Positions 1-12,006 of a stretch of DNA of 42,313 bases are shown in pieces. Positions within the stretch are counted from its first letter, which is position 1, and every line of letters starts with the position of its first letter. The notes under the pieces were generated by a model that ran no database searches, was not told the origin of the DNA, and saw nothing but the letters and a program-made list of their open reading frames with translations. Made by a program: the position numbers and the translations under genes. The DNA is from Chara braunii (Eukaryota; Streptophyta; Charophyceae; Charales; Characeae), in contig BFEA01000223.1 of NCBI GenBank assembly GCA_003427395.1, forward strand, positions 843,038-885,350, given 5' to 3'.

Positions 1-95
1 ACATAAAACAGCCACATTGCCACACACCCATGTGGTCAACCTCACTGTTCCCTGTAACTCACACCACGCCTCACACTCAAGGCCCAACCATAGTG
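1..95. repeat. 95-bp segment shared with two contig ends near 13.2 kb
   Basis: The first 95 bases are identical to 13164-13258 and to 13260-13354, which lie on either side of a single N. Identity stops at base 96. The window therefore begins exactly where an assembly node begins, so this is a breakpoint of the assembly rather than of the DNA. Confidence 0.85.
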
Positions 96-262
96 GAAAT
101 TTTCATAAAATCTCATAGGTTCTTTATAATGGCCATTAAAAGAAATTTGGTCAAAACCTTCAAAGAAACATATTAAATCTCAAGGTCAGGATATCAAGTT
201 GTGGTACAGGTATAAGTAAAGTTGTGTCGTGAGCCGACAAGTCGGCGATCAACCAACCGACC

Positions 263-279
263 TGTTATCAGTGATAACA
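263..279. other. 17-bp palindrome TGTTATCAGTGATAACA
   Basis: The two 8-bp arms are perfectly complementary around a single central base. The same site appears in the opposite orientation in element B's LTR (40661-40677) and slightly decayed at 13519-13536. It lies in the LTR part facing the PBS. Function is unknown; the form fits a dimeric protein-binding site. Confidence 0.5.
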
Positions 280-554
280 GTAGATGATCTTCGTGAGATT
301 AAGTTGAACTAGTCCGAATCCTAAATCAAACGATCCGGAGGACCTGTAACACAAGACAACTCAATCCCCAACCTCGAATCATAAGTGTATGGAGGATAGA
401 ACTCCATAACACGTTCTCACCCAAGATCTTTCTAATTGGCTAAGCCCGAATCTACCTTCAAGCAGTGTTCAAAGCAAAGACAGACCCTGACATAATCTCC
501 CCTATACAGAATGGTTCGCCAGAATCGCCACCTGTCGAATACAATCTAACTTCT

Positions 555-1110
555 TTAAACTAAGAAAATATCGGCAGCGCTTCCCGTAGGAAAAGTGTCT
601 TTCCAAAGTTTATATAAGTCCAAATATGAAAGCAAAAGTAATCTTTAACTCTAGAAAGTCAAATTTTGTTAAACTCCTTGAATTAGTAAAAATTTGGGTA
701 GCACTCCCTTTGGAAAGGGAGACCTTGTAGATTTATACTAGGTCAGATATAAACTCAAAAGACAACTTGAGTTCAACTTAGACAAAATCTAACTAACTCT
801 TCAGTTTTGCAGAAATTTCGGCAGCACTCCCCTTAGAAAAGTGCTATTCCAAAATTTATACAAGGCTAAGTCTAGAATTTGAGAATAACTTTGACTTCTC
901 AAAATCCAATTTTGTCTAACTCCTCGAATTAGCAAAAATTTGGACAGCATTCCCTTTAGAAAGAAGGTTTTCCAGATTTTTACTAGGTCAGATAAAGATA
1001 AGATAAGTTAAACTCAGACAAGTCAAAAATTGACAAACTCTTTGGATTTGTAAAAATTTCGGCAGCGCTTCCCGTAGAGAGGGTAGCTCGCCAAGATTTA
1101 TACAAAGCCA
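555..1110 (-). repeat. Five tandem units of about 123 bp in A's 3' LTR
   Basis: The motif AATTTcGGCAGCrCTyCCC recurs at about 572, 695, 819, 942 and 1060, a period of 118-124 bp. Odd units read TCGGCAGC and even units read TGGGTAGC or TGGACAGC, so there is a weak two-unit higher order. Each unit contains a small inverted repeat (for example CTCCCTTTGGAAAGGGAG in unit 2), followed by a run related to TTTATACTAGGTCAGAT. The array is also present at 13.83-14.36 kb and, inverted, at 39.72-40.38 kb. Confidence 0.8.
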
Positions 1111-1460
1111 AGTACAAAAAAAATGATCCCAGAAAATGCGAGAATTGATCTGAGTAAAAAAAACTTAGCTCAGAAAATGCAGGAATTGAAACTAACTCCT
1201 ATAGCTCTAGCACGTGGCGAGCGACTAAAGCAACTACCTATCAAACTGAAACTCAGACTAAGTAGTAGCGTCATTCAGTCACATACAGGCTAAACCAGAA
1301 AGGTAAGTACTCTCACCATCCCCAAATAAACTTGGCAGACAATAGTTCGTGGTCTTTCAATGATTTACCCTTTTATACCCAGCTTACATAAGGCATAAGG
1401 TTGGGACACCCTGAATTATGGAATGAGCCTAACTTAGCCAACGTATACACAAACACAGGG

Positions 1461-1854
1461 GAGAGATGGTTAATGGGGGGTCAAATATTCGCCATTTTCG
1501 CTGGCAATTTCAGCGTGAATTTCATCAACAATTTTAAAAACAAACGATATGAGACCATAATGCAAACATCAAAAAAGAAAACAGGCAAAAAAAAACAAAA
1601 AAACACTATGAAACCCTAACACAAAAACACTGTCCGAGTCAAAATGAAGTGTCCAACGAATTCAACGGAATGCCAACTTTTTCATTATTGATCCAAACAT
1701 GTCAAAACTGGACACATGACGTACCCTAAAGCACATATATATCACCCAAAAAAAAAAAACAAGAAAAAAAACAAAAAATGAGCACAATATGACAGTTTCA
1801 GTGCAATTCGGTCCAAAATTTGTTGAAAATAACGCCCCTGGTTAACCATATGTG
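1461..1854. mobile_element. 394-bp MITE, hAT-like, inserted in A's 3' LTR
   Basis: The segment is absent from the otherwise matching site in the other LTR copy (near 14720), which shows an uninterrupted ACACAGGG. Here the 8-bp flanks are ACACAGGG (1453-1460) and ACATAGGG (1855-1862), a duplication with one mismatch. The ends form an imperfect terminal inverted repeat sharing ATGGTTAA and a following G-rich stretch. The inside is AT-rich with A-runs and has no transposase. An 8-bp duplication and short inverted repeats fit a non-autonomous hAT element. The family assignment rests on duplication length only. Confidence 0.7.
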
Positions 1855-1981
1855 ACATAGGGCACAACAACTTTTCTCTTCTTTGGGCATATGACTAGAC
1901 CATTTTAGTCGCCCTGAACTGTTTAAAATATGCGAGTTATATATATCTGTCTTCCCTTTATCTTCTAAGGTTGCATATAAC

Positions 1982-2063
1982 TGAACTAACTTAAGTTCAA
2001 TCTGGCCCAGCTTACCATCAAATGAACTAACTTAAGTTCAATCTGACCCAGCTTACCATCAAT
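1982..2063. repeat. 41-bp tandem duplication
   Basis: Two copies of a 41-bp unit beginning TGAACTAACTTAAGTTCAAT lie at 1982-2022 and 2023-2063, differing by about two bases. The other LTR of element A has a single copy near 14840. The duplication therefore arose after insertion of A. Confidence 0.85.
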
Positions 2064-2106
2064 TTTACTCTTCATTATACTCTCTTCAAGTTGTGATAGG
2101 CTATAG

Positions 2107-2640
2107 TCACACCACCTAAACTTATAGAACAGTCTCATTAGCTCGTTCTTAAATAGAATAGTAGTAAAGTATAACCAAGTTATAACCATTGGGGTTCCAG
2201 CATGTGCGAGGCTTTGAGCCAGACCCCTTGAACTTACAGAAGGATCTAACTCTCTGCCAATTTCATTTCTCTCTGAATCACCATGTGCGTGGCATTGCGT
2301 CAGACCCCCGAATCTTACAGAAGGGTCTGCCCTTTGCCAAAAATTACTTCTTCAGAATAAAAGCAGGAAGAGGTTAATCCAACTAAGCTTATAGAACAAC
2401 TCAGACCTCCTCATTCAGAACTAAATAAACAGAAGGAAAACCCAAAATAATCAAGGCGACCACGGCACCTTAACTTACAGAACGCGCTTGGTCCCTGAAA
2501 AGTCAACCACATTCAGCCTTCCCAAATCAGAGAAACCAGACCACCTAAACTTATAGAATGGTCTAGTCCAAAGCAATTCAAAAATAAACTCAGTACTGGG
2601 TCACCCCAAACTTATGGGGACCTCCCATCCTTAATGACCC
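2107..2640 (-). repeat. Array of short hairpins with a conserved loop (A's 3' LTR)
   Basis: Seven hairpins of about 28 bp occur near 2111, 2221, 2301, 2379, 2466, 2540 and 2604. On the LTR sense (minus) strand the core reads TTCTRTAAGTTYAGG. The flanks pair with each other but differ between copies, for example AGACC with GGTCT or CCCC with GGGG. Spacing is 60-110 bp. The same array is at 14.93-15.45 kb and, with more copies, at 38.48-39.42 kb. Confidence 0.65.
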
Positions 2641-5600
2641 AGTCAAACTTTAACGCAATACTGCCTCTCATCCTGCCCTTTCCCAGATGCAATCTCTTTT
2701 TACGATTTGCTTTCAATCAATCAACAAAAATTGAAACTGAGGATTTGCATGCCTGCCTTGACTTTATCTGATTCATGTCCTGGCAGTCAAACAACAAGTC
2801 AAAGTAGGGCTGCATACCATATACTCGCTCAAGACATAGTCAGGAGTACAAATACTGGGTTATAACTGGGTTTCTAGAGGGGAATTGAAAGTTACTTTTC
2901 AGTTTCCTGCCTCCAGAACTCCTCCTAAGTTCCAGCAGAGCTCCCGCAATCAGTGGGCTGACTCCCCATAGAGCCTTGCTGCGGTCCTAGGGATTGCAAT
3001 CCCGCCTGCCGCCTTCCTCTCGTCACAGGACTAGACTGAGAGTAAGAAGGACAGAAGATGAGGGGTTTCAGACGCTCGAGGTACATGAGGGGGACGACTC
3101 AACTCCCTGGAGAGGGTCTTGATATCTTCATACGCATGAGGGCCCCGCAATGGCAGCCAACGTAACAGCTTGATCGAATTGGAGTCAACTGCTGATCTTG
3201 ATCGCCGAACTCAACCCCCTGACGATCTCCTAATTTGCAGCACTAACTCCCCTCGTTGCCTGGTCTGATCACCTTCCCTAAGTCTCAACTCCTCTTCTCA
3301 GCCCCGTCGTGGCTGCACAACGGCCTGAATCAGCTCTTAGATACAGCAGCAGCACTCGGTGGCGGTTAGCAGCAGTCACCAACAACAAGAGCAGATTGTG
3401 TGCAATCAAACGCAACCTGTAGCGGTAGTCCATACCCAATCACTCAGCAGCAGCAGTTGTGCCCAGCTACACGCCATCCGCAGGTTTCGGACCCGTCGCC
3501 CACAGCAGTGCACGGCGGCAACCTTCACTCACAGCCTGCCCGTAATACGCATTTGTGGGCAGCAGCCGGCATCACTAGGCAACGGTTAACAGGCAGGCTC
3601 CTCCGTCCAACAGGCTGAACACTCCTCCGTCCTATCTCATGCAGCAATACAAGTAACACTTCGCTAAAAGTGATGCCCCACAACAGCTTGTAGTAGTTTG
3701 TGCACAGTCAAACGAACCCGCAATCAGCAACGTGCCTCCAAATTTTCAAGGGCCGTCGGGGGTGCGCTGGACACCACGGTCCAAAGGCTGATCACCTAGG
3801 AGACCTGATGCGGTTATGAGTACGGCCGGGCGTGAGCGGTACCCTCAGCTCCAGCATTCAAGTAGTAGTGCACTACCCGATGGTATATTCCTTCATGCAG
3901 ATTCGCCCAGGCAGAGTTTTACCCCGAGCCGGTACATGTCCCGCATCCACCTATTTTCCTCCCTCTTTCTCTTTAGTCTACGTAAGAACGTATCTGGCCG
4001 TTGACTCGGCCAGATTCACTTTCTGTCCATAAATAAAGGAAATATGGTCGATAAGGGGTAATTCGTAATCGTTGGAAAACACAATCACGAGCGACATTAC
4101 TCCCAAACAGATATGGGCTCCAAGATATTTAGGTGAACAAGCTTCGACCATATGCACTGTTCTACTACCCTCTGACTATGGGGGTGAGGGTGAAACTCCC
4201 CGCTAGAATATGGGAACACACACGGCCTTGCATCCTGCCGCTCCGCTCACCTCTGACCAGGTATGTATTCCCCCCTCCTACTCTTCTTTTCTTCCCGTTC
4301 TCTCTTCTCTCAATCTCTGGTAAGGTGAGCGAAATCGCAATGGATCTTTCATCAGAAAGCGGCTAGATACATTGCTATTTTCCTAGGCGCAGCCTTCGTT
4401 ACACATGTCGGCCACACCAGCACCCGTATCGACAATCTAACATCGCCATTCACTTCACCTTACTCCAAAACCCCCGACTTGTGCCCTCCCTCGCCCGATT
4501 CTGTTCGGAAACGAGGGAGATACGCATTTTCCACTCTCCCTTCCTGCTACTCCCGCCATACCTTCACGCACCCCCTTCTTTATCTAACTCTAAATCTATT
4601 AACCCATTACTAACTCTAATGATGGATCTGCAATCGCCAGCCTCACAAACTCTGGAATCGACCCTCTTTCCACCTGATTCCATCCTAGTTCGAGCACGCT
4701 GCCTGTTTGTTCTCTCCGCAATATCCACCATCTCCATCCTCCGTCTACCACATCTCCATACCTCGACTAACTTGCTCCCCCGCTGCGAAATCCGACCGCG
4801 CCATTAGATTCGCCTGCCTCTAAAACCCCTACCTCACATCTTACCTTCTTCAATTCCATTAAGGATCGAGCACCTTGCTCAAATCAGGCTGCGCCCAACC
4901 TTCCCTCCGCCTATGCTATCTCCGCCTTCGTTTGCATGCACTCGGCGCTGCTCCACGTCCGGGTTCATTTCCCTCTTTTCTTCCTTAGCCCGACATCATC
5001 TGGTGCCACCCAGTATGCCCATCCGCTCTCCTGTCGGCCTCGCCCGCTATCTCTATTTCACTTCAGCGCCCGTTACTCCCTCTTCTCCGATATCGTCTTC
5101 AACCACCCTGCGCATCCTACTTACGAGCGTCCCTGGCACAGATTCTTGCCTGGGTGCAGGCCAGCGTTTTTCACTTTCCCTGGTTGCAGCGCCGCTCCTG
5201 GCTCGTTTCTTCTCCATTGCGATTCTTGCCTCGGCTCTCTGTTTTGCCCTCCCCCGCCTCGTGTTAGCCCAGTCACCTTTGAAGGGCGTTTGGCCGATGC
5301 CAGCCGCAAGCCGGTGGTCCTGAAAGTTGGACTCCGCAAGAGAGTGTGTAGATACTTACGTGCCGACTCGACTAGCCCAACGATCAGTCTGCAGCAATGC
5401 TGTTACGAGTCTCTTTACGGAGATTCTTGTGGTCAGCTCCGCCCTGGTTTGCTCCTACCAAGTGGGGCTGACCACCTCTCTGGTCCGTCTAGCCTTTCGG
5501 CTCTATACCCAAGTCCGCCCGACGATTTGCACGGCGGTTTCACTGTGTCCTACCACGGCAACCCTGGCCTGCCTTGCACAGGCACAATCACACTGCGGTC

Positions 5601-6380
5601 CAACGCTTGCGATATCTTATCGCTGCGAGCCTTCCCCTCGGCGCCTCCGACCCCGGCCAGTGCCAAACTGCACACTCCAGACACCACAAAGGGGTGTCTA
5701 TTGATACAGACAGCAGGACGGTGGTCATGGAAGTCGACGCCCACTAGCGGGTGCGTAACAACTCACCGGCCGAATCAATCAGCATTTCGAGTTAGAGTGC
5801 GGGCTTGCTGTGACGCCTGCAGCGTGGGCCTAGGTGAGGCTGTCCTGATGCATCTTTGTAGTAATAACAAATATTCAAATGTGAACTTTGGTGCAGAGTG
5901 GGGACATGTCCCATGGGAACAGCTGTTGAAACAGTCTTACCGCACATCCAAAACTGTGGCAGCCCCCCACCGGTGCCCCCGCCCAAACATAGTTCAACAT
6001 CTTCCCTGTCCCAGCAGCCATGCTCACATACAAACCTCTCACGACTTGTCGTGATTGGCGGACGCTGGACCCGTAGCGGCCCCCGTTACTCAGCTTTCTC
6101 TCGCGTCGTGGACCATCCCCAAGCGCGATCACCCAAGGTCCTCGACTACCTTGTCGGCCACCCGTGGGGGTTTCATTCATTTCCCGTTGTAGAGAAGTCC
6201 CGCCAGCATCCCGAATATGCAGAAAAATTATGATGGACCCGCTAAGATAAAAATGGCATGTTCAAGGTCTTCGACCGCTGCGACGACCGCCCGTGTCCAA
6301 CGATATTGTAAGTGAGCCAAGTCCGTCGGTCCTGATGCCGGTCTCGGAGCCGATCTCTAGGTCAAAGGCACAAAATAAAA
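2641..6380 (-). other. Central body of A's 3' LTR, non-coding
   Basis: About 3.7 kb without a supported gene. It matches 15440-18735 in the other LTR. A stretch of about 485 bp (about 3070 to 3555) is base-for-base identical to the second copy, while flanking parts differ at several percent. CAG-rich sequence occurs at 3340-3460. Open frames on the plus strand, the largest at 4936-6054, are antisense to the element and are broken in the second copy. Confidence 0.6.
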
Positions 6381-6403
6381 ATAATAATAATAATAATAAT
6401 AGA
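6379..6403. repeat. AAT microsatellite
   Basis: A run of about eight ATA/AAT triplets near the 5' end of the LTR. The matching place in the other LTR (18730-18746) has a shorter, interrupted run, as expected for slippage after insertion. Confidence 0.8.
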
Positions 6404-6629
6404 AATACCACTGCATAAAAAAATAAAAGCAGGGCAACACAAGAAATTAAAGGGGACGGGGGGTCGCGCGTCCCTTTGGCCTACAACCTTGTGCACAACC
6501 CGGCCGCACAAGGCTATATCCTTCCGCCGACGCACCTCACACGCCGCTCATCTGGCGAGGACTCAACTCTTACCTACAAATACGTTGTCAACTCCGGGTG
6601 ATGCCGTACCGGTGTGACTTGCGAGAAGC

Positions 6630-6665
6630 ACGCCAAATACCCTTGTAAGGGTATTTGGTACGACA
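6630..6665 (-). other. LTR 5' terminus: TGTCG plus terminal hairpin (A, 3' LTR)
   Basis: On the minus strand the LTR starts TGTCGTA and is followed by a perfect 12-bp stem, CCAAATACCCTT pairing with AAGGGTATTTGG, with a 2-base loop. Equivalent termini are at 18974-19009, 30441-30474 and 35215-35250 with different but still pairing stem bases. This defines the LTR edge next to the polypurine tract. Confidence 0.8.
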
Positions 6666-6680
6666 TTCTTCCCGGACCCT
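6666..6680 (-). other. Polypurine tract of element A
   Basis: The minus strand reads AGGGTCCGGGAAGAA directly before the TGTCG start of the 3' LTR, the expected place for the plus-strand DNA primer. Just upstream (to the right) is GCGACGGGGACGTC, a module also found next to element B's 3' LTR (30404-30424). Confidence 0.7.
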
Positions 6681-8754
6681 ATTAAGTGACGTCCCCGTCG
6701 CACCAAGCATTCCTATTCAACTACTGTCTTGCACATATTCCCAAGAAACAGTATCTTCCAGCCTTGATGTCTTCAGAACGACGAAGCAGCTGCCGACGAC
6801 CAAAATTTAGCACTAGTTTCCAACTAAAGTAGGGTAGACCCTAACACCCTCTAATCTTTTAATTTCACAAGTGGATAAAGCCACTTTCCACTTACTACGG
6901 TCCCACATAGGGAACCACCTAATAATCAAACCTAAAGCTACACCATTCCCGGTCCCTTTGAACGATATTTTATCGCGCCGGGCACCCATATCATCCAATC
7001 ACCAGCTGAAACTTAATTCCGCGGTGGTATAGAATCCAAAACCTCAGTCCTTATTCAAACGTTTTCCTTTTTACACAACAGCCATTCAAATTCAACTCAT
7101 TTACGCCCGTTTTCCAACTCTCCTCCAAATGATCCCCCCCCCATCATGGGGATATCACAGCTAACTAGGGGTAGCCAGGTTTAACTCAAGGCGCAAGTCA
7201 TGGACGTCCTCTTTGGGCCGGGCCCCGTTAAGACCAGTTCCACAAAACACTATTACTATTCAAAAGCCATTCATTTTACTAACTCATCAGAGGTATGGGC
7301 GGTGATATTCACTTAGTCTTTCAAAATAAAGAAAATCACCTCTCTTCCCCATTGATCCTACTTTTATGAGCGTGGTCCTTCACTTTTATCACACACTTTG
7401 CTAATCTCATCCACAATTTTTGCTCAATGAGCAACTCTCATAACCCCTTTTAAACAAAACTCAACGCCACTTTCAATCAAAATTATAGCCGATTGGAGGG
7501 TCCCATAATCAGGCCGATCCTCCCTGTCGTGGATGACACTCCCACCGGCTATTAGCAAAAACTTAAGTTTTTCTCAAGGAGCCTTAATCATGGAAGTCCC
7601 CGTCACAGACTAGACCGCTTGTGGCCCATAACAAGCTGAGTAAAGGACTCACAACCAGCCTTACCAGCTTTTACGCGACTACGCAAGCGGGGATGTCGAA
7701 TTGAACGGTCCCTCCCTTACCCCTTGCCACACACAAGACCACTCAGGACTCACAGCCACTGGCCGGGTAAGGGCTTTCTTACATGACAAGTTTCCCTGCC
7801 GCAGATGACATGCTTACTGACAACTGAGGCCCACAGAGTGGAGCTGCCGATTTGGCCGGAGATAATACTCTAACTCCATAAAAATTCCTTTTAAGTCACC
7901 CCCTTCCTCTCAAGGGTGAGCCTTCGATAATAATTTTTAAGACTCCTCCCACTTTGAAGGAGAATCACCCATAAAGATCTCTCAGTCGTCCTCCCACTCG
8001 TGGATGGATTTGTTTATATAACCTTAAAACATTCTTCACTTGAAAATACCCCACAAACTTTATCAGGCCGCCCTTGGGCATAACCTCTCTCTTAATGTGA
8101 TTTTCTGGACTCTTTGAGCCTTCCAGAAATATCCCCTAAATAATCACGCTCTCTTCACTTCCCCACTAATTAAAGTAATACACAAAAAGACTCACAAGGC
8201 CACTTTAATGAGAATGTCAATGACAACCAAAACACGCACGATCCTGCAACCCGGGGAGATCAAAACTCATACCGAAACATAATCCCCAGAAGAAAATCAA
8301 GTCATCCCAAGTCTCACACCCTTACAAATCTCAAATTGTCGCAAATTCATATCCCAATCAACAAAAGACCTTGTATAGCGTACTACACAGGTCATATACC
8401 CAAAATAATATCAAATGTTCTTGTACAATTGGGTATACGTTTAATGTACAGACGACAATTTCTTAAAAGATCTCCACTCGTATTGGACAAAAGCTAAAGT
8501 CAGCTTAGAGAGAGGATGATCAGATCCAGAATATACGCACAACCCCAAACGGTAGAAACGCACCCTCGATATCAGAAATATATACAAGAAGAAAGTTATG
8601 TCTCATACTACCCATAGGTTTGGTAAGAGCAAAATAAACAAATAATCCCTCATTAATTCCACCAATCGGACCTACCGCACTGTCATGGCCTTTCGAGTGT
8701 CTATTTCTTAGTCACTTGAGATCGCTAACACTATTCTCGTCTAGGCAGACTACC
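6681..8754 (-). other. 3' internal non-coding region of element A
   Basis: Two kilobases between the gag stop and the polypurine tract. I see no protease, reverse transcriptase or integrase motif on either strand. Around 7880-7990 the minus strand carries G-rich and C-rich segments (a GTGGGAGGAGTCTT-like string) resembling the hairpin-rich 3' region of element B near 29320, so this looks like element 3' UTR rather than host sequence. Confidence 0.5.
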
Positions 8755-9834
8755 TCACCCCTCAATTCCTTTCTTTTCCCTCTTACAGCTGCGAGGGGTA
8801 TGACCACTCTTCCCACAACAAGCACATACTATCCTCGCCCACCATTCTCGCCCTCTTCTATTCCTTCGTCCAGCTCGATTTATAGCTGACGATATTCCCT
8901 TGTCATCACACTCCTTATTCAGATCAGATGCAGCGTGCGGCAGGGTTATACCAACTTCTTCCTGAACTCTTTGCTCCTTTATTCCCCTCTCCCTTAGAGC
9001 GTCAAGCGTCCTCTCACAGGTATGGGTTGCAGCAACTCCTACTCTAGCCGGTATCTCTTTTCTCTCACCTCCCGACTCATTTTTTTTCTCTCTGCTCCAC
9101 CTGTGATTTCACCTGACGATCTCAACGTCCTTCTGAGTTCCATCTTTCTTAGCATCAGAGGTGCCTACTGTAGGATCATTCGACCCCTTTTCAAACTCGC
9201 TCTTCTCACTATCCAACGCTTTCTTTCTTTTCTTCGCTTCCCGCAGGGTATGGCAGAGGTACTGGTCGAAATCCTCCTGTTCAAGGTTTTCTCGGATCTT
9301 ATCCCATACTAGTCTCCCCTCTGTTCCACGAATCAAATCCCGCTGTTCTGCATTCGTGAAGTTCATGAGGAAGACAACGCATTTGTCATGTTCTGACAAT
9401 GCCCAGACCTTGCGCGATGCGCGCTCATACTCTGCCAGGAAGTGCCCTACTAACACATAATTATACCGGTCTATCTTCTGAAGATCGTCTTTGGTCAGTT
9501 GTTCCTCACCTAGCCGGTACTTATTCCACATGTCATCATAGAACTTCCTCCACGATGACCCTGCTCTTCTAACCAACCCACTGACTTCACTCTTCAAGCC
9601 TATATGAGTATACTTCATCACCTCTGTCAGCATCTGCTCCTCAGTCCATTAACAGTGGGACGCTATCTGTTCAAACTTCTCGAGGAAGTCGGAAATATGA
9701 TCGCCTTTGAAGAAGTCGATCTCAACCTTGGGTAGGTTGTCTCGCTCCCAATCACGCACACCCAGCAGGTAGGCAAGTTCCTCGACCCCAATCTTCCTTT
9801 GAGAGTCTTCCATCTCGAGCTCCCTCGACCCCAT
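8755..9834 (-). pseudogene. gag: gag of element A (359 codons, two in-frame stops)
   Basis: Structural Gag protein of a Ty3/Gypsy retrotransposon, which would form the cytoplasmic particle and package RNA. It reads on the minus strand from the Met codon at 9832-9834 (MGSREL) to a stop at 8755-8757. In order: an N-terminal segment with the family's NLPKVEIDFFKGD motif (element B has NVPKVDTFHFDGE), a capsid-like helical region with a KYRLGEEQLTKDDL motif (element B: KYRLGDDLLTTGDL), a basic linker, and a CCHC knuckle CACCGKSGHTPRSC at 8785-8826. All are in one frame, interrupted only by TAA at 9646-9648 and TGA at 9109-9111. No pol follows. An upstream Met at 9889-9891 is possible but lacks similarity to B's Gag start. 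Likely a gag-only, non-autonomous element. Confidence 0.85.
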
Positions 9835-11989
9835 CACCTGTTGAATAACAACGAGCGGTGTTAGGGTCGAGACTCGAAAGAAGTTACGCAACTAAATCTA
9901 ATGCAGAATATATCCCAACTAAATTGTGTCATTCTCATAATGAAAGAGCATATAGGAATCTATTCAGAACAACAACGTTACCGAAGAGAGCCTCTTAAAT
10001 AAATATCCACCCAAAATAAAACATGAGTATTCACAAATAAGTCCCTCAAATCATAACTCAGGTATTAACAAGATATCACGTCTATTACTAGGAGGGATAT
10101 AACACCATATGCCATATGGGTGGATACTCCAAACCTGACTCCAAAGCGGCATACAACCCATAATAAATAACACATACCAGTAACAATAACCCTTACGTGA
10201 TAAACGCAATTTTTTTAACAGGGGTTATAGCAGAAGGACACAATATGCTTTTATAGACAACCATATGAAGCGAACTCAACTGCCAGTCATACCACAAGAT
10301 AACTCTCAATAACGTATTTCCGTATTCTATAAGGCAGAGGTAGGACTGACAATGAGTAAATAACATGATACAATTGTTACCCCTTCAACTCTTAAGCGAA
10401 GCATATATTACAGAGGGGCGGTGTAATCCTCATAAGATAACATCTCGACTCTTGAGCCCCGCTCTAAAGATCAAGCCTCACCGCATCCCTCTCCGACTCC
10501 AGCGCTTCTACCTCACTGCCCCTATCATGGTCAAGTGGACAACCCCAGTCATACTTATCAAGGAAACGAGGAGCGAACTCGCACCATTCCAAATATGGTG
10601 ACCCTACTTAGCGAGAGACGAATCTAGGTTGCTACCCCAGATCTGCTCTCACTAAGCAGTATCTGTTCCACCTGGCCATCACAGCCTCAGCGAGGTAGCA
10701 AGTCCTTTCCTCTTTTCTCATAGATAATATAGTTACTCTCCCATCACAGGAGAGACAACAACTCCTCACTAATGGACCAGGAACATAGTTCCGGCGTGGG
10801 TCTCACTATCAGTTTCGAGACTAATAACCACTTCCTTAAGCCTCATCGAGGGAGTAACAACTCAATAACGCACTTCCACTGAGGACGAATTATACACGCC
10901 GACTAACCGCTTTTGGGAAGAACCATCTTCCACAGAAGCAAGTCACCCCATTCACCCCTGGTCCCATGCCAGACGTGGGTTTCATGCAGAATCTATGTCC
11001 TCGTGGAAGGCAATCCATACATACGCCATCAATCTGACATCAAACAAAACACAGTGAAACACATATATAGAGGCAACCAAACAACAATCATAGATGCCAT
11101 ATATACCTATATCACATATAATTAACGCATAGGCCTCTCTTCGGACTAGCCTAACCGCTATCCTAGTGGCCACTACCTCTCGAGACTTATCGACAGTTAG
11201 CCAGACAGTCCGCAAGCGACTCAGATCATCACCAACTCACACTATCGAAGAGTCTAAGCATCGTACTGGCTGTAGTGCCTATCGCATCACATCTCGCCTG
11301 TGCTCAAGGAAATATTTTTACAACTAAGCTCCTTACTTCACACTTTATCAATCATCCCCTCACCCATGTTGTTCTCGTATCCGCAACTTTCTCTAATGCA
11401 GGGGCCATATGACTAGGGGAGACGTTCCATCTTAACTTGACTATCCTCCAAGGCAGACTTAACACAACAATCACGTAACGAGTCAATTAGCTTTGAATTC
11501 CAATCATAGGCATACTCAGCATTGTCACGGTCACCTCACTCATTCCTAGCCGAATCGGGCCCGCGACGTATTACCCAAACTCATTAATCATTAAAGTCAA
11601 AGAGCCTTTCGACTCCATTTAATCGCATGCTAGGTAGTGCTCACATCGCATAGTCAAGGCGCTTATCGATCTCAAGCAACCCTTACTGCATCACTCAAAC
11701 CCCACTCGTAGTGTCAACCCTCACTTCGTGCTTTATCCAATACCATATACGATCAACCACTCCTCCTAACCCAGTCAACGGAGCAGAAGCGGTCATTCTT
11801 CGCGGATCATCCATCTGCCTCGAATCAAAGCTCGATTTTTAGGGACCTCTCAGTCTTTACGGTACTTCCAACTATAGTCAAAATATTAGTCAATCGCTCA
11901 TACATGGCTATCAAAACTTCTCAGTGGCCTATTTCCAACTTCTATACCCGGATGTCGTTCCACCAGGGACAACGGTAGGCAGCCGTTAT
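9835..11989 (-). other. Long 5' leader of element A
   Basis: About 2.15 kb between the primer-binding site and the gag start. It is moderately AT-rich and I see no conserved protein motif on either strand; short open frames are not convincing. It is far longer than the 240-bp leader of element B. It may hold packaging signals or remains of another insertion. Nothing further can be supported by eye. Confidence 0.45.
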
Positions 11990-12006
11990 CCCCGACAACG
12001 GCGCCA
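11990..12006 (-). other. Primer-binding site of element A (tRNA-Asp type)
   Basis: The minus strand reads TGGCGCCGTTGTCGGGG two bases after the LTR end CGACA. The complement of the 3' end of plant tRNA-Asp(GUC) is TGGCGCCGTTGCCGGGG, so there is one mismatch in 17. This fixes both the orientation of element A and the inner edge of its 5' LTR. Confidence 0.88.

Larger units (their letters stand above)
1..6665 (-). mobile_element. 3' LTR of element A (truncated by window start)
   Basis: This is a long terminal repeat in minus orientation. Its 5' end is at 6665, where the minus strand begins TGTCG followed by a hairpin, just after a purine-rich tract. It runs left to position 1, where the window ends, so the last part (equivalent to 12009-13259) is missing. 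It aligns along its length with 13260-19009 and is reverse-complementary in structure to 36.7-40.8 kb. Compared with the other LTR of element A it has gained a 394-bp insertion (1461-1854) and a 41-bp tandem duplication (1982-2063), and keeps 461 bp that the other copy has lost (5092-5552). No coding region is supported. Open frames on the plus strand here are antisense to the element and are not conserved in the second copy. Confidence 0.88.

Noticed and set aside
2189-2377. Conserved small peptide with a DPLNLQKDL repeat, also found at 15007 and 38768
   Set aside because: The apparent peptide repeat is the hairpin array read as codons; in B it is on the opposite strand and the frame is not kept.
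4936-6054. 372-residue open frame on the plus strand
   Set aside because: It is antisense to element A's LTR, low in complexity, has no recognisable domain, and is destroyed by a 461-bp deletion in the other LTR copy.
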